From NCBI GenBank assembly GCA_002270565.1, contig NQMI01000009.1:287475-351474 (forward strand): DNA of 64,000 nt, read 5' to 3'. How positions within the stretch are numbered: position 1 is the stretch's first letter; each line of letters opens with the position of its first letter. Below the pieces are notes generated by a model. That model searched no databases and was not told the DNA's origin. It worked only from the letters and a program-made list of their open reading frames with translations. Origin of the DNA: Stenocarpella maydis (lineage: Eukaryota > Ascomycota > Sordariomycetes > Diaporthales > Diaporthaceae). Made by a program: the position numbers and the translations under genes. Below are positions 45,962 through 57,600 of the stretch, piece after piece.

Positions 45962-47044
45962 TTAGCTAGATCGTATATCTTTAGTCTTCGGTGTCAGTAG
46001 CCAATCCACCGCACGGTCGGCCACCAGAATGTACAGTGCTTCCAAACTTCTCTCTTCATTCTCAATAGTGTATTGCTGAAGGTTGTGCCTTGCTAGTACG
46101 TCGCCAATTATGGTTTCTCCGTGCTTCTTCCAGAAGCGACGAAACTCGTAGACCCTGAGCTCACGCTTGCTAAACAAGAATGGTGATGCTGGCGGCTTGG
46201 TACAAGAGAAGACAACTGACCAAGTTTTGATCCATTGCCTTTTCTGAAGACCCGGTATCATATCATGAATCTTGCCTTGCCCCTCGAGCTCTTGCACTTG
46301 CGAGTCCCTCAGGCCGTCGAAGACAACAGGCAGCTTATGGGCGCACTCCCGTTTCTTCATGTGCGAGTCTCTGAGTGCGACTGTCGGGAAAGTCCTGTAG
46401 CACACTGAACAGTGTATGGGTTGCAGATGAGCTGAGCACAAGTGCTGCCGCACATCTTTCACGCTGAGCAGCGTATGCCTCGTCAAGCACTTGACATGCG
46501 ATGCCCTGTCGCGCACGAAAAACGGGCACGGCCAGATGCTTGGTGCCGGCTCCGCCAGGGATTCGTCTGGGACAAAATCTCTCTCCTGTGCGTCAGAAAT
46601 GGGCTGAACGCTCGCCTGGGCCTGGTGGGAACCAGCGCGTAGTCGCTTGCGACACTTCATCGTCTCTGGACTATGGGCCCTTTTCCTCGGATGCCTCACA
46701 TGCCGTGAACAAAATTCCTCCACGGCCGTCTTTGTCAAGTCGCCCAGCACAGACGCAAATACATGGGCAGAATCAAGCCCTGAGGACTCATGCTTGTGCT
46801 GTTCATGCCTGCTCAGGTTCTCTTGTGACGTATGCGAATTTTCGCCTTCTGAAACGTGTATGCCTTCGTGTCGACTGTCATATCCTTGCTCTTGACTCAA
46901 CGGAACCGCCCCCTCGATACTCGAGACCCATTCGTCGACAGTTTGGAACCTTAATCTTTCCACAGAGAGCGGTATTGGGACCAACTTTGGGCTTGAAAGA
47001 GGCATAATAGCGTCTGAGTGGCCCTTGTTACTGTAAATTCTCAT
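45962..47044 (-). CDS. Fungal degenerate C2H2 zinc-finger protein (copy 3)
   Basis: 360 residues from the ATG at 47044 (MRIYSNKGHSD); the frame runs 27 codons further upstream but opens with TTG. Core at about residues 170-250: WPCPFFVRDRASHVKC, LLSVKDVRQHLCSAH, IHCSVCYRTFPTVALRDSHM, KKRECAH. This is the same layout as copy 1 (CPFY..C, VKQH..H, YCARCYDTF, H..RPC). The following helix (GLRDSQVQELEGQGKIHDMIPGL) and WIKTWSVVF match the copy 1 segment ending in QWFLIYSTVF. The N-terminal half is polar and probably unstructured. It lies 41 bases from the inverted-repeat element. Confidence 0.75.
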   Translation of the reverse strand: MRIYSNKGHSDAIMPLSSPKLVPIPLSVERLRFQTVDEWVSSIEGAVPLSQEQGYDSRHEGIHVSEGENSHTSQENLSRHEQHKHESSGLDSAHVFASVLGDLTKTAVEEFCSRHVRHPRKRAHSPETMKCRKRLRAGSHQAQASVQPISDAQERDFVPDESLAEPAPSIWPCPFFVRDRASHVKCLTRHTLLSVKDVRQHLCSAHLQPIHCSVCYRTFPTVALRDSHMKKRECAHKLPVVFDGLRDSQVQELEGQGKIHDMIPGLQKRQWIKTWSVVFSCTKPPASPFLFSKRELRVYEFRRFWKKHGETIIGDVLARHNLQQYTIENEERSLEALYILVADRAVDWLLTPKTKDIRSS

Positions 47045-48049
47045 TTTTCTTCCGGATATGGATGGTATTGGAGTAGGAAACCTGTTTCGGTGGATGGATG
47101 AGGGTTGCCGGCTCTTCGTGAGCAAATCTTCGGTCCAGGAAGGTCACGACGCATATTTGCCTGCTGGACGAACTCGGAGTCCATGTATTTGGACCGCTTC
47201 ATTTATATATGGGTACTTCATGTGTGCATAGGGTTTCTGTGTGTGATCATGATGGCTACGAATGTGTGGTGAGCTGGATTGTTGAAAGAGAATGAAGGCC
47301 ATGGAGCAGATTGACGGTGACTGAGCAGCATCCTTGGACACAACACGGGACTACGAACATTTATACTTGAGAAATTGAAGTGCAGAATCAGGCATCTCCG
47401 CGTGCTTGCTGCAGGGGTAACGTACAACCCCCAAGCCTCGCGGAAGCGGCCTCAGATAGTAGAGCCCGGCCCCAATTTCCACGAAAACAGGCCAGAGCTG
47501 GCACGAGGGAACAGATGTTACCGCAATCGTGCGATCCAACGGGAACATTGAATTGGTTCTGAGTAAAGATCAGCAGGGTTTTCAGCCGCAGGGTAAATGT
47601 TTCGTAACTCTTCGCGGCAGAGTATGACGAGAGTGCCTGTCCAGCCAGCGGAACGCACGAGTGTGCCTTTTGGGCAGGTCGCACCAGTTTCCCTTCCTGG
47701 GTCTCACTGCAGTATTGAGTGCAGCAAGCATCAGCGAATAGGGTGAAATGAAGCCTTGGCGGCACCTCCGGCGCTAAGTCTTTAGCGAATTAGATATCAA
47801 AATTCCCCACCGGTCCTCGCAAGTCTGGTTTAGTGTGTATGACAAGAGCGCAAGGCTGATGCAGCTAAGCACAAACCTCGAGCGTTTGCGTGAACTGGAG
47901 GCATTAGGTCGTAATTCCTGGTAACACCTCGGGCATTCATGCTTGAGGATTGCTCGCTGCTGCTTTAGCCGGGGATTATCCATTCATTAACGGCATCCAT
48001 TCAGGTTTCAAGTTCTCACGAAGTGGATGCCATAATTCTTGCAAGTACA

Positions 48050-48380
48050 GCGGTTAGGGTTGGGTGCAGGAGCCCTTCAGAACTTCCTTTTTCTAGTCAA
48101 CATGGCCCTCCCCAGCTTTTCACGGCAGCCTACCCAGCTTGACCTTGTTCGCCCACCCGGTATAATACATTTAGCGTGCAGCCGACTATGATGTCTTGTA
48201 CCTACCCTAAAATACCCTGCCTTAAAGCTCTGAGAACCCCTTAATGCGTCTCAATGCCCCTCCACACGCCCAGAGGCACACGCCCAGAGGCCCATGACCA
48301 GAGGAAGGGCCCCTTTTCTGGGTAAGCTGAAAGCTGACTAGGTGGGAAAAGTTCAAAACGTTGGGGTAGCAGGATAATAG
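48050..48380. repeat. Diverged relative of the 469-bp inverted-repeat element
   Basis: Shares blocks in the same order with the element at 45453-45921: TACCCAGCTTG, then CGCCCACCCGGTATAATACATTTAGCGTGCAGC (compare CGCACCCAGTATAAGAAATTAAGCGTGCAGC), and later ACGCCCAGAGG and CCAGAGGAAGG (compare CGCCCAGAGGAAGGAC). Ends are not clean. Confidence 0.55.
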
Positions 48381-48389
48381 CTGTTTTCC

Positions 48390-48870
48390 TTTTCAAGAGG
48401 TATAAGAATTCCTAATAAGCTATATGTTTAACAATTATACCAAGTGAGAAAAAGGTTTAATATAAGTATGCAGTCCTGAAAGGCCAGATAATATAATATT
48501 AACTATTTTTCCCCTATATTTTAGAGATATTTGTTTTACTTAAAACTTAAATTACTTATAATAAAATTGAGTTTACTATATTTATTATAAGCTAGAATAA
48601 GATTTATAATATGTAAATTGATAGAAATATTTAATTCATTATTTAATTCTAATATTAAAGAGGAAAATATAATATACCATTAAATTAATTATTAAAATCT
48701 ATATATTTTAATCAGTTTTAAATAAGTTACTACAGATATTAATAATTTAACCTTGGTAACTTTACTTTTATAATGGATATCGTTTTTCAAAAAGAAATGC
48801 AAAATTCCTGAACTTAAATACTTAGCTTAATTATATACTTATAAGTAAATACTGAAATTTCCACTGATCC
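48390..48870. repeat. AT-rich island, probable RIP-decayed repeat
   Basis: About 480 bases of nearly pure A/T with TATAATATTAA-type steps, directly abutting the diverged inverted-repeat copy. Length and texture are like those of the island at 40990-41470. No coding remnant. Confidence 0.6.
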
Positions 48871-49259
48871 TGGGATCATCACTCGACAGATGTGAGTCAC
48901 GCAAATGCAACGTACATAAAGTCTTGTGACAAATGAGTAGCACCTACAACGATGTGTGCTTTCCTTGCGAAAAGTATGCGTCCTTAAATGGGATTGCAAA
49001 GTATGATCCAAGTAAAGACCGCAGTATGGTATCTATCTCTCCATGACGTGTCCACGAAGAATGGCTCGGTCGCGAAGACGGATTAATGTCTACGCACAAG
49101 TGATAAGACGGCGACTGCTGACACCATAGAATTGGATTGATTTTCGCTGTCATAGCATCTAAATGTTCACTTGTCAAGGAAACTAAAGCCTCTTCTACTC
49201 CATTGATAACACATGAAATGCTGCATGTTCAAGCCCACTAGCCATGGCTTTTAGGGTAC

Positions 49260-50888
49260 TCACAAAAAACCAAGCTTTTTTCTCAATATCTCCGTGTGAG
49301 GCAGGTACTTGTCATGGAGCCAATCCAAAGAAGTAATCTCTCCCTGCTCGTCACCCTCGCCCACATAAAAGCGGATCTTGAAATAGCTGGCAGGATGGTT
49401 GGTAAAACGCCCTCTCAGTGCAAAATCATTACGAGTGACAAGCCAGGTGAAAATGTCATTTTCGTAATGACTGAGTGGGAATATTTCAGATTTGAGGCCC
49501 TGAAATGCTAACTTTAGGGAAACATCCTCAAAGTTGGACTCAGTGAAGACCTCGAACATCATGGTCCTGGTATCGTTGCAGTAAATTCCATTATACGAGG
49601 CTAGATCTCGGGGAATGGGTGTTGGGGCCTGGTGATGCTTGAGCTTCTAAGACCCGTGGATGCCACGCAAGTGCGGAGGCCACAGTCTCTTTGGCAAGCC
49701 CAACATAGTCGTTTCTATTCTCCAAACCAAGATACGCCTCCAAGTATAGTTGTCCCAGCCTGTCTGCCACGTCGTTAAGAGCGAGGGAATTTGTCAAAAC
49801 CACGATGGCACCTTTACGGGAAAGCACAAGGTTGACTGTGGCCATGTTTCCAGGCATCATTCCTTGGTGGTACAAAACCAATGCAGACGGGTGACCACGA
49901 GCCATATCCGGAGCTGGTTTTGGTGCCAAAAGGTCGGGATTTAATCCAATGGCCCCCATGGGCCCTGGTGTTTGGACTCGAGCCCAGCCAAGTGCATACG
50001 TTATCTCGCGTGTGGATACCCGATTCATGGAGATCTTTGACGAGAAGAGAAATGGGACCTGTTTCAGTGGATTGTTGGGTGTTGATATTTTCTCTCCCAC
50101 AGATTGGTGGGCAAAGGCGTCCAGAAAGGCAACGTAGAGCTTGACCAGATCGTCGAGGCAGCTGCGTATGGCTGAGCCGGGACCTCCGACGGTGCGGTTC
50201 TCGGAAAGCATTTGGACAACTTCCACCACACTCCCATCATCCAATGCTCCACACGCGGTAGCTCGATTTTTCCCGTCGTCGAAGAATGCGTGTGTCCCAG
50301 TCCGGCTCATGCCGAGTGGATCAAAAACCCGAGAGTGCAGGATGTCTGCCCAAGGCGCATTCGTGGCTTTTGTTAGGATGTGTGCCGCCACCCCGTACCC
50401 GAGTTTTTGTATAGGTACTCGTTCCTGAATGGCTGAACTTGCTTGAGGTCGTTGATGAGGTCCATGCTGTTTTCCTCAGCTATGAGAACATTGTTCATGC
50501 TTCCAAGCCAATACAGAGAGTTTTGCATCCCAGCTCTGTGTGACAGGGAGTCCACGGGGGTCATTCGATGTTGCAATATTTCGCTTCGTGTATGAAATCC
50601 GGGCAGAATGTTCTTGACAGGTGTTTCCCAATCGAACTTGCCATCTTCGACGCAGAGGGCGACCGCAGCAGCAACGACCGCTTTGGTGAGAGAGGCGCAC
50701 GGGAATATGGTGGCACCATCAACGGGGGTCTTTTCACGGACATCTTGAAAACCTATACACTCGCTGTGAAACAAGCTTCCTTCATAGATGATGCCGATCG
50801 CTGCCCCTGGGGTCCCACCAATTTCCATCAGAAGCTTCGCCTTGGGCAGTACTGCCCCCAATCTTTCTATGATAGACGTGACATCCAT
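49260..50888 (-). pseudogene. Beta-lactamase-like serine hydrolase (LACTB type), broken by two frameshifts
   Basis: Reads from ATG 50888 as a class-C beta-lactamase/penicillin-binding-protein-like hydrolase; fungal members are mostly esterases or secondary-metabolism enzymes. Catalytic motifs are present: SLTK (Ser66, Lys69), YKN (160-162) and HQG in YHQGMMPG. Just after YKN, at an A5 run (plus strand 50404-50408), the frame is lost: homology continues one frame over from GYGVAAHIL. That frame runs through the body (VFDPLGMSRTG, LYLEAYLGLENRNDYVGLAKE) to about 49620, where it shifts back, and the C-terminal domain (SYNGIYCND.., FQGLKSEIFPLSHYENDIFTW) completes the family pattern to 49260. The first and last parts are in the same frame, so the two indels have opposite sign. 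No intron fits the first break. Genuine pseudogene or two sequence errors. Confidence 0.75.
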
Positions 50889-51710
50889 TTCGATCTGAAA
50901 TTTGGCAGGATCCTGGGCGTATTGAAGAAATTACCGAAGTATGAGCAATGAGATGAGTTGCTGCGTGAAAGAAAAGTTGAATTGAAGTACGGGAGGTGGG
51001 GCCTGAAATAGTTGGAATTACAGGTGGGCAGGGAAACCATCTAATGGTATGAAAACTAGCTAAGTACTTAAGTATCTACGTAAGTACTTGGGTATACGGT
51101 GATGCACAAGTGACGCTGTGGGCGGTGCGGTGCATCCGAGCACCGGCACCAGCGAGGACAAATGACCACAAGGTCTACTGATCAGCTGTTGCTTTTCCAC
51201 TGATCTCTCACCTAGGAAAACGGTTTCTATTCATTGTGTTGCACGGGTTGACCATGCTACCAACTGAGGTAGGAATTATAAAAGGGAGCTGCAATTGTGC
51301 AGCAAGCACAGCAAATTCGATATATAGGAATATGTCGGATACGGTGATCCGGCCCCTAAACGTACTACGGGCTGTAGATGTCTGCCCAGCGAGTTATTGT
51401 AAGCTTTGACGAAGCAATATTTGCCGCGCGACAGTGTGGTTAGTCGATACCAACTAGCCTTGGTTGCAAACACAAAAGGGGGGGGGCGGGGACAGACAAA
51501 AGAGAAACCTTCATGCGATACGACGAGTTCATAGTACTTCTGTAATACCCTTAAAACGGAGTCAATATATTAAAGCTAATCGATCAATCAGACGCTTTCT
51601 CGACGGCCACAAAGCTGACCATGCCCAATTCAAGGCAATTGCCTGATTACACACGCGTTGGAAGGTTTGTCTCAACTGCCTCAAAAGATACTGTGGCTGG
51701 CTAATGCACC
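50889..51710. other. Intergenic region
   Basis: Upstream of the beta-lactamase-like gene. A direct/inverted AAGTACTTAAGTATCTACGTAAGTACTTGGGTA array lies at about 51062-51094. A run of G at 51479-51486. No gene seen. Confidence 0.5.
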
Positions 51711-53922
51711 CTACCAGTACTCGGGTCCCTCTTGCCAATGTGCGTCTTGCGGAGGAACAGAGCTTCTAATGTCCTCAGCCATTGCCCATTCCGACTTTCC
51801 CACATTCATCACATTGCCCGCTAGAAGAGACAAGTGCTCTGAAGGATCCGTCTTGTACACCAGCTCAGTGCTCTTCCTGGCGCTTGTCATCAGTAGCTTG
51901 AAGTAGACGTCCTGAACCAGTTCACCGGGGACCTTGCGAAACCAGTCGAAAACGAGCATGAGATCCTCGACCCAGCCCTCGTACCTCGTCTCAAAGTCCG
52001 AGACGTTGTCCACAACACAAAGTATTGTCGTCACATTCGAAACCCGCTTCAGCAGCTCGATGAATAGCCAGCATAGGGCATCAATATCACCATCGGCGAT
52101 ATCTTGTACTGCTTGCTCAAGGATCTGGTTGACGCCAGGCGGTGTCTGATTTGGGTACAGAAGTACCTGGTATATGAGACTGCGTACCAGGCCGCGCGGA
52201 CCCCTGACGGGGTCGTCGTCAGGAAAGCTGTGCTCGCCGGCGAAGAAGTGCAAGACCATGACGGCCGGGTTGTGTGCCAGCGCCGCGGCGAGCGAGGCGC
52301 AAAAGATGGAGATGGGCGACACTTTTCCGTCACTCTCATCTTGGAAATCACCATCGACAAGCAGGAGGCCGGAGTACGGGGCGGACAGGAGCTCCTGGAA
52401 CTGAGGTGTTGCGAGGACGTATCGGCCACGGCCGAGGAAGACTGGCGACATGGTGTGGCCTTTTAAGAGGACCGTGTCACGATCCTGGTAGGGAGAATGG
52501 GGCTGCACCGCCAGGAGCTCGACGATTTGCTCGGCAGACAGGTTTGCGGTGTCGGGCTGGATTGGGGGCTCGGGCATTGCAATGGCGGGCAGAGGCTGGA
52601 GATCTGTCCGGGAATGTCAGAAGAGTATTCTAAAGCTCTCAGGGATCAAAACCGTGCAGAGAATCGCCCACCTCTCTTGTATGGTATTTCGACGACCAGT
52701 TGATAAAAGGAAGTGTGGCAGTTCTCTACCATTGGGATCTTGATGAACTCCATGTGCTGCGGAATCAGAGCGTAGCCCGCCATCATCTTTTGCTCGAAGG
52801 CCTCTCTGAGGCTATCGAATTTGGTTTCCAACCCGGACAGTGTTTCCCGAATCGCATCAGTCTTGGCATCAGTATTTCGTGCATGCAAGTGTGTCTCTGC
52901 AGCCCTAGTGCGATCAAGCCTTTCTACGTTGGTTTCGACATTCTTCATGGCGGCATCAACGAGCACGAGGATATGCTCAATCTTTCTCTCCTCGCGTTCA
53001 GGAATGCTATGAATGATTCGCTGTTTCCAATGGCTCACGCGCGAGGTGTGGCTTGGTACCAGTATCTCGATCAGGGACCGTATCGCATCAATGGAGTCGT
53101 CGATTAGCTGTTTGGTGGCGTCTCGTAGCTGCTTGTCGTGTTTGAAGAATTGCCATTTCTGAAGGGCAATACAGAGGATCGCGGGTATATCACCCAGAGC
53201 GCTAAATATTTTCTCGCGGTTTTTGATCCTGCCGCGCCACGCCTGGTGAATCAATAGTGAGAATCCCACCAGTATGGTTCAATGCAAAGTTGTGGGAAAC
53301 AACGGCATGTGACTGTCGACCTACCGTGAAAAGCATCGATAGCCCCGCTCGGAGAACCCCGAGGCCTTTTTCCTCAGGAATCATATCCGTCAGATTCTGC
53401 AAGACAGTGGCCACATCTTCTCCATGTCTCATTTTCCGACGGACCCAGCTCACTCTCCCCTTTTCCAAATATTGGTCTTCGGCATCTGTGATGAGTTTCA
53501 GCACATCGTTCCATGACTGAACGCCCTTATCCCTTTCAATACTGCCGTCTTGCGCAGCCAGAAGCGAATCCAAATAACTGCCGGAAACGTTCAGTCAACT
53601 TCCGCAATCGATTTCCTTACGATTTCATATAACAGTGCGCAAGGTTGAGCTAGACAGGGACAAGGCTTTTGCAACAGGGAAAGACTTACTCGGCCGACTT
53701 GACTTTCCATGAGAACTTTTCAGCTTGATACTCGGTCCGCACGTCGCAGCCGGGTAGGATTTCCTGGATGGCTGAAGAAGATTGGAATTGCTTGAAAACA
53801 TGGAGTTCTGTCTCGTCGTTCAAGGCATTTTCAAACCCAGAACTAGGACGGCTACTCTGCTTCCCAATTCGGCTCGACGACGTAGCTGTGGGGTTGTGAT
53901 CGGGCCAACAATTACTAGACAT
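51711..53922 (-). CDS. DUF7708 protein with P-loop-less NACHT-like region
   Basis: Resembles fungal NLR-like proteins. Exons 53922-53690, 53577-53325, 53242-52672 and 52603-51711 join in phase to 649 residues; introns of 112, 82 and 68 bases. The splice between exons 2 and 3 restores a conserved stretch (LRAGLSMLFT|AWRGR) within a DUF7708-like helical domain, about residues 90-260. The second half (360-600) follows the order of a NACHT core: YSGLLLVDGDF where Walker A would stand, AVMVLHFFAGEHS, GPRGLVRSLIYQVLL, and TILCVVDNVSDFE where Walker B would stand. No GxxxxGK[ST] is visible. The protein ends about 55 residues after YFKLLMTSAR, without repeats. I infer a truncated or non-ATPase relative of STAND proteins. 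Domain names are from memory. Confidence 0.78.
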
Positions 53923-54644
53923 GGCTGAAGACGCTGTTCGCACGCGAGTGTACAGCTCTGTGGTCAACGGCTACCAGGTGTTGGTTGTGTATCTGCTGAG
54001 CCTGTCGTCAGAAATGCCTCACGGGTGCTGCCTCGGATTGAATTGCAGGGGAAGAGGACGCGCAGACCGGAGTCCCCCGCATCCCTGCCTGTCCCTCGTG
54101 CCTGTAAAGAATTGCGATATGGAAAGTAAGCGCTTGCTCTCTTGCTCTCGGTCAAGCGTCAGCATGTTATGCAAGTGGTGTGTCAACCCATCCAGTCATT
54201 CCAGGCAGAGTCAGGCAGAGTAGCGATGATTGGCCAGAACCTGCACTTGTTGGCTCAGCTACTGGTATTAGATGTAACACAAAGCACGCAGCATGCGGTT
54301 GGTTCTCTGCACGTCCAATCAAACAAGTGGCGTGTCAATTATCCCGGGCAGGTGGCATTACGGAGCTTGGCGCTGTGTTGATTGCTAAACCCCGAATATC
54401 AATGATTGGCCGCCTACGGAGGAGTAGACCAGGGGGACTTAGTTACTTGGATTCATTGCGGCTCCGCGATCTGCTCCCGCCGTCCCTCGGCTGCTGGTCG
54501 CACTTCTCCCCATTTCTTAGGTCTCAAGCTTAATTCAGTGTCTGGCCATCATGAAGCCCTGGCTATACCTGGTCCCCCACAAGACAGCGACAGTCAGAGG
54601 ACAACCACACCCGAGAGTTGCGAATTCATTACCTGGAGCTCAAA
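53923..54644. other. Divergent intergenic region
   Basis: Shared promoter region of the DUF7708 gene and the AAA+ ATPase gene. Frames of about 100 codons are open but featureless. Confidence 0.5.
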
Positions 54645-57600
54645 ATGGCTGACACTGGCATGCCTGTTGAGGCCGCGAGGGCAACTGAAACGCCCAACAC
54701 ACCATCACCTGTCGAAATCAGGTCGATGGAGACTGCCGGGCCCGTGACGACTGAAACCTCACCGTCGCCTTCCAAAGATCCGTTAGCCGTATCAAGTCTC
54801 AACGAACAGAACGCCGAACTGGAAATGCGAACCGATGGCCTTCCGACGTCACAGAGGGCTCAGGATGGCATCTTCCCAGGTGCTGGAGAGCTCCGTCTGA
54901 CAATGGATCAGATGAACCAAGGAATAGGTGATATTGCTGCTTGTAAGCATTGATTTTCTTATACAGATTCCTCCTTTGCACGTGATGTTCCCGAATGTCC
55001 TGGAGCGCAACACTTTAGGCTCCGTAGCAGGTCAACTGACATGAGCAGCGGTGAAATCGCTGTGCTTGAATCTCAAGAATATCCCGGGTCCTGGTCTGTC
55101 CACAGGCCCGCGACAACCTACATGGTTCCGAGCTCCTCCACGGTCTGTACCACCAGGATACCCACCAGGACCACCTAGGTCTCGCTCCGTATCGTCATCA
55201 TCCAGCGGTACGATACAATGGATGAAACCACCAAAGGTGCTAGAAGCGAAGGTTCGGTACTGTAACTGGGAGAATTTCATCAATCGATTTTCAGATGATC
55301 AAGTCACCCATGCCATCGAGGCTCTCACAACTGGGCCGGAATCCAATCAGGAATTGAACCAGGAGAGAAAGAAACGCGGCAATAAGGTCCCGAAACAAGA
55401 GGCAGAAGAGGCCGAACAGGAAGCACCATCAGCTCGTAAATCTTGGATCCAGCAGGTGCGCATCCAATCGCCCGCGATCAGCCTTCTTTTGAAGATGCTT
55501 GTGGACAAGGAAGAGTTCCGGTGGGACCGCGATGTAAAGACATTCAAGAGACCATTCCGCTGTTTTATTCATCTCCAACCAAAAGTGAAGATGGAGCTTA
55601 AGAAGATCGAGGAATATTTGCTTCGCCATCCAGTCGAGCCTATACAGGCACAGAGCTCAGCCGAACCTGAATCCCCGGAAAATACTTCCGAGGCCCCTGT
55701 CGCAGGTGACGAGAGGTCACGGCCTCGTTCTCCTGCCAAACCACCGAACAGATCACGCAGTCCCAGCCCGGAGCCGGAAGAGCTTACTACAGAGTACATA
55801 GCAAAGCTCCCCGGAGCTCTGGAGCAGATCCGTTGCTACGATGAATTTGTCGACAAGGACATTCTTCCATTCTACAAGGAATTCGAGTGCCTTGATCCCA
55901 AGAAATCAACCAAAGTACGCTACGAGGACCTATGGTATATCTTTCGGGTAGGGGAACTCCTATACGTGCCTAGGCAGAAAGGAGACATTGCGAAGGTAGG
56001 AAAGAAGGACAAGCAAGAGACCCAGGATAAGAATGATGATCAAAGAACCCAGACTAGCGCATGGGAAGACCATGACGTGGCCACGAGACAAAGTATCTGG
56101 AGGCTCCACGCTGTTCATATACCAGGCGACCAGGAGGATTACATGCATGAGCAAGTGGTTTGTAATCATCTCAACCTGTACTGCCACCGTATTGACTACG
56201 ATGGAAAAGAATTCGGCGCTGTCGTCAACACTTTCACGCTGAAGCCCTACGAGGACGAGCGAAACATCACTTCCCTGGCCGTCTATCCATTGCGATTTGC
56301 GAATAACCCAGCTCAGATACTGGACCACGCCAAAGCGATGGGGGAGAAACTCTTGGCGAGCATTCACGACCGCCACGGAGCGTACAGTGGCTGGACACTG
56401 TTGCATGACCCGCAAGGACAGCCCATGCAAAATACCCAAGGCATCTTCAGCAGGACGCCCGAGCATATCAATAGCGAGATCATTGTTGACTTCAACGAGG
56501 GGCTCAACCAATGTCCCTGGTGGAAGCCGGCAATAGTAGCTGGAGACGACGTGGTCTATATCCGCATGCGGTTTGGGAGGGCTGAGGACAAACACCTAGT
56601 GTGGTCCGACACGAACCGCACACAGCAGCTGCACTCCCAAGACCAGGACATGGTAGTCAGCGATGGGATGCATGACTATGAATACGAAGAATACAGAAAG
56701 GAAAGCAAGTATATGAAGGTCAAGGCTGAGGATGACCCCCGCAGGCCGGAGCCAGAAGGGGACGACCTTGCGTTACTCCCCAGAAGAGTGATTGGATACG
56801 CATTATGGGAGCGTAAGTTTGTGCAGCTCGACGTGCAGTTCTTGGACAACATGGCTGTCACGTCCAGGGACAACGCCTTCGACAAGCTCGAGATCGATCA
56901 TCTCCACAAGAGGCTTATCCAGGGCATTGTGAGCTCGCACTTCCGGAGCAGGGAAATTGAGAAGAGGGGAAAGGGGCTAGGAACCCAGGACATCATTCGA
57001 GGTAAAGGGAAGGGCCTTGTTATTCTCTTGCACGGCGTTCCTGGTGTCGGGAAGACGGCAACGGCGGAGGCAGTCGCACAACGATGGGGAAAGCCTCTCT
57101 TCCCTATCACTTGTGGTGACTTGGGCGGTGACTTGGGTCTCACACCCAAAAGCGTGGAGACATCCTTGAACGGGATCTTCCGTCTGGCTCACTTGTGGGA
57201 CTGCGTGCTACTCCTGGATGAGGCAGACGTCTTTATAAGCCGCCGTACTCATGGTTCAGATCTGCAGAGGAATGCTCTCGTTTCGGGTAAGTCTTGATAT
57301 GTGTGTGATTTTTCTTTTGGGAGGTGCTCAGCCCTTGCGACTGACCCAATTCACATCACAGTGTTCCTCCGGATGTTGGAGTACTACAACGGCATCTTGT
57401 TCCTGACGACCAATCTTCCGGGGTATCTCGATGAAGCTGTCAAGTCCCGTGTCCATCTTAACTTGCGTTATGAGGCACTCAGCCTTGACCAGGTAAAGAG
57501 GATATTCCGTCTGAATATAAATCAGTTGAAGGAGATAGAACGAGAGCGCTCCGAAGCGTCGGGTATGCCACCAATGGATATATTTGAGGAAGATGTCATG

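Larger units (their letters stand above)
47045..49259. other. Gene-free repeat-rich interval
   Basis: Contains the diverged repeat copy at about 48050-48380 and the AT-rich island at 48390-48870. Open frames near 47218-47765 overlap one another and have no features. Nothing else seen. Confidence 0.5.

Noticed and set aside
47388..47765. 125-codon minus-strand ORF
   Set aside because: Overlapping frames on both strands are also open; no recognisable protein character.
48053..48065. Telomere-like GGTTAGGGTTGGG
   Set aside because: A single interrupted match, inside a repeat copy; not a telomeric array.
49620..49700. A 55-base intron as explanation of the second frameshift in the beta-lactamase-like gene
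   Set aside because: It would remove VASALAWHPRVLEAQ, which fits the family's coding pattern, and does not explain the first break.
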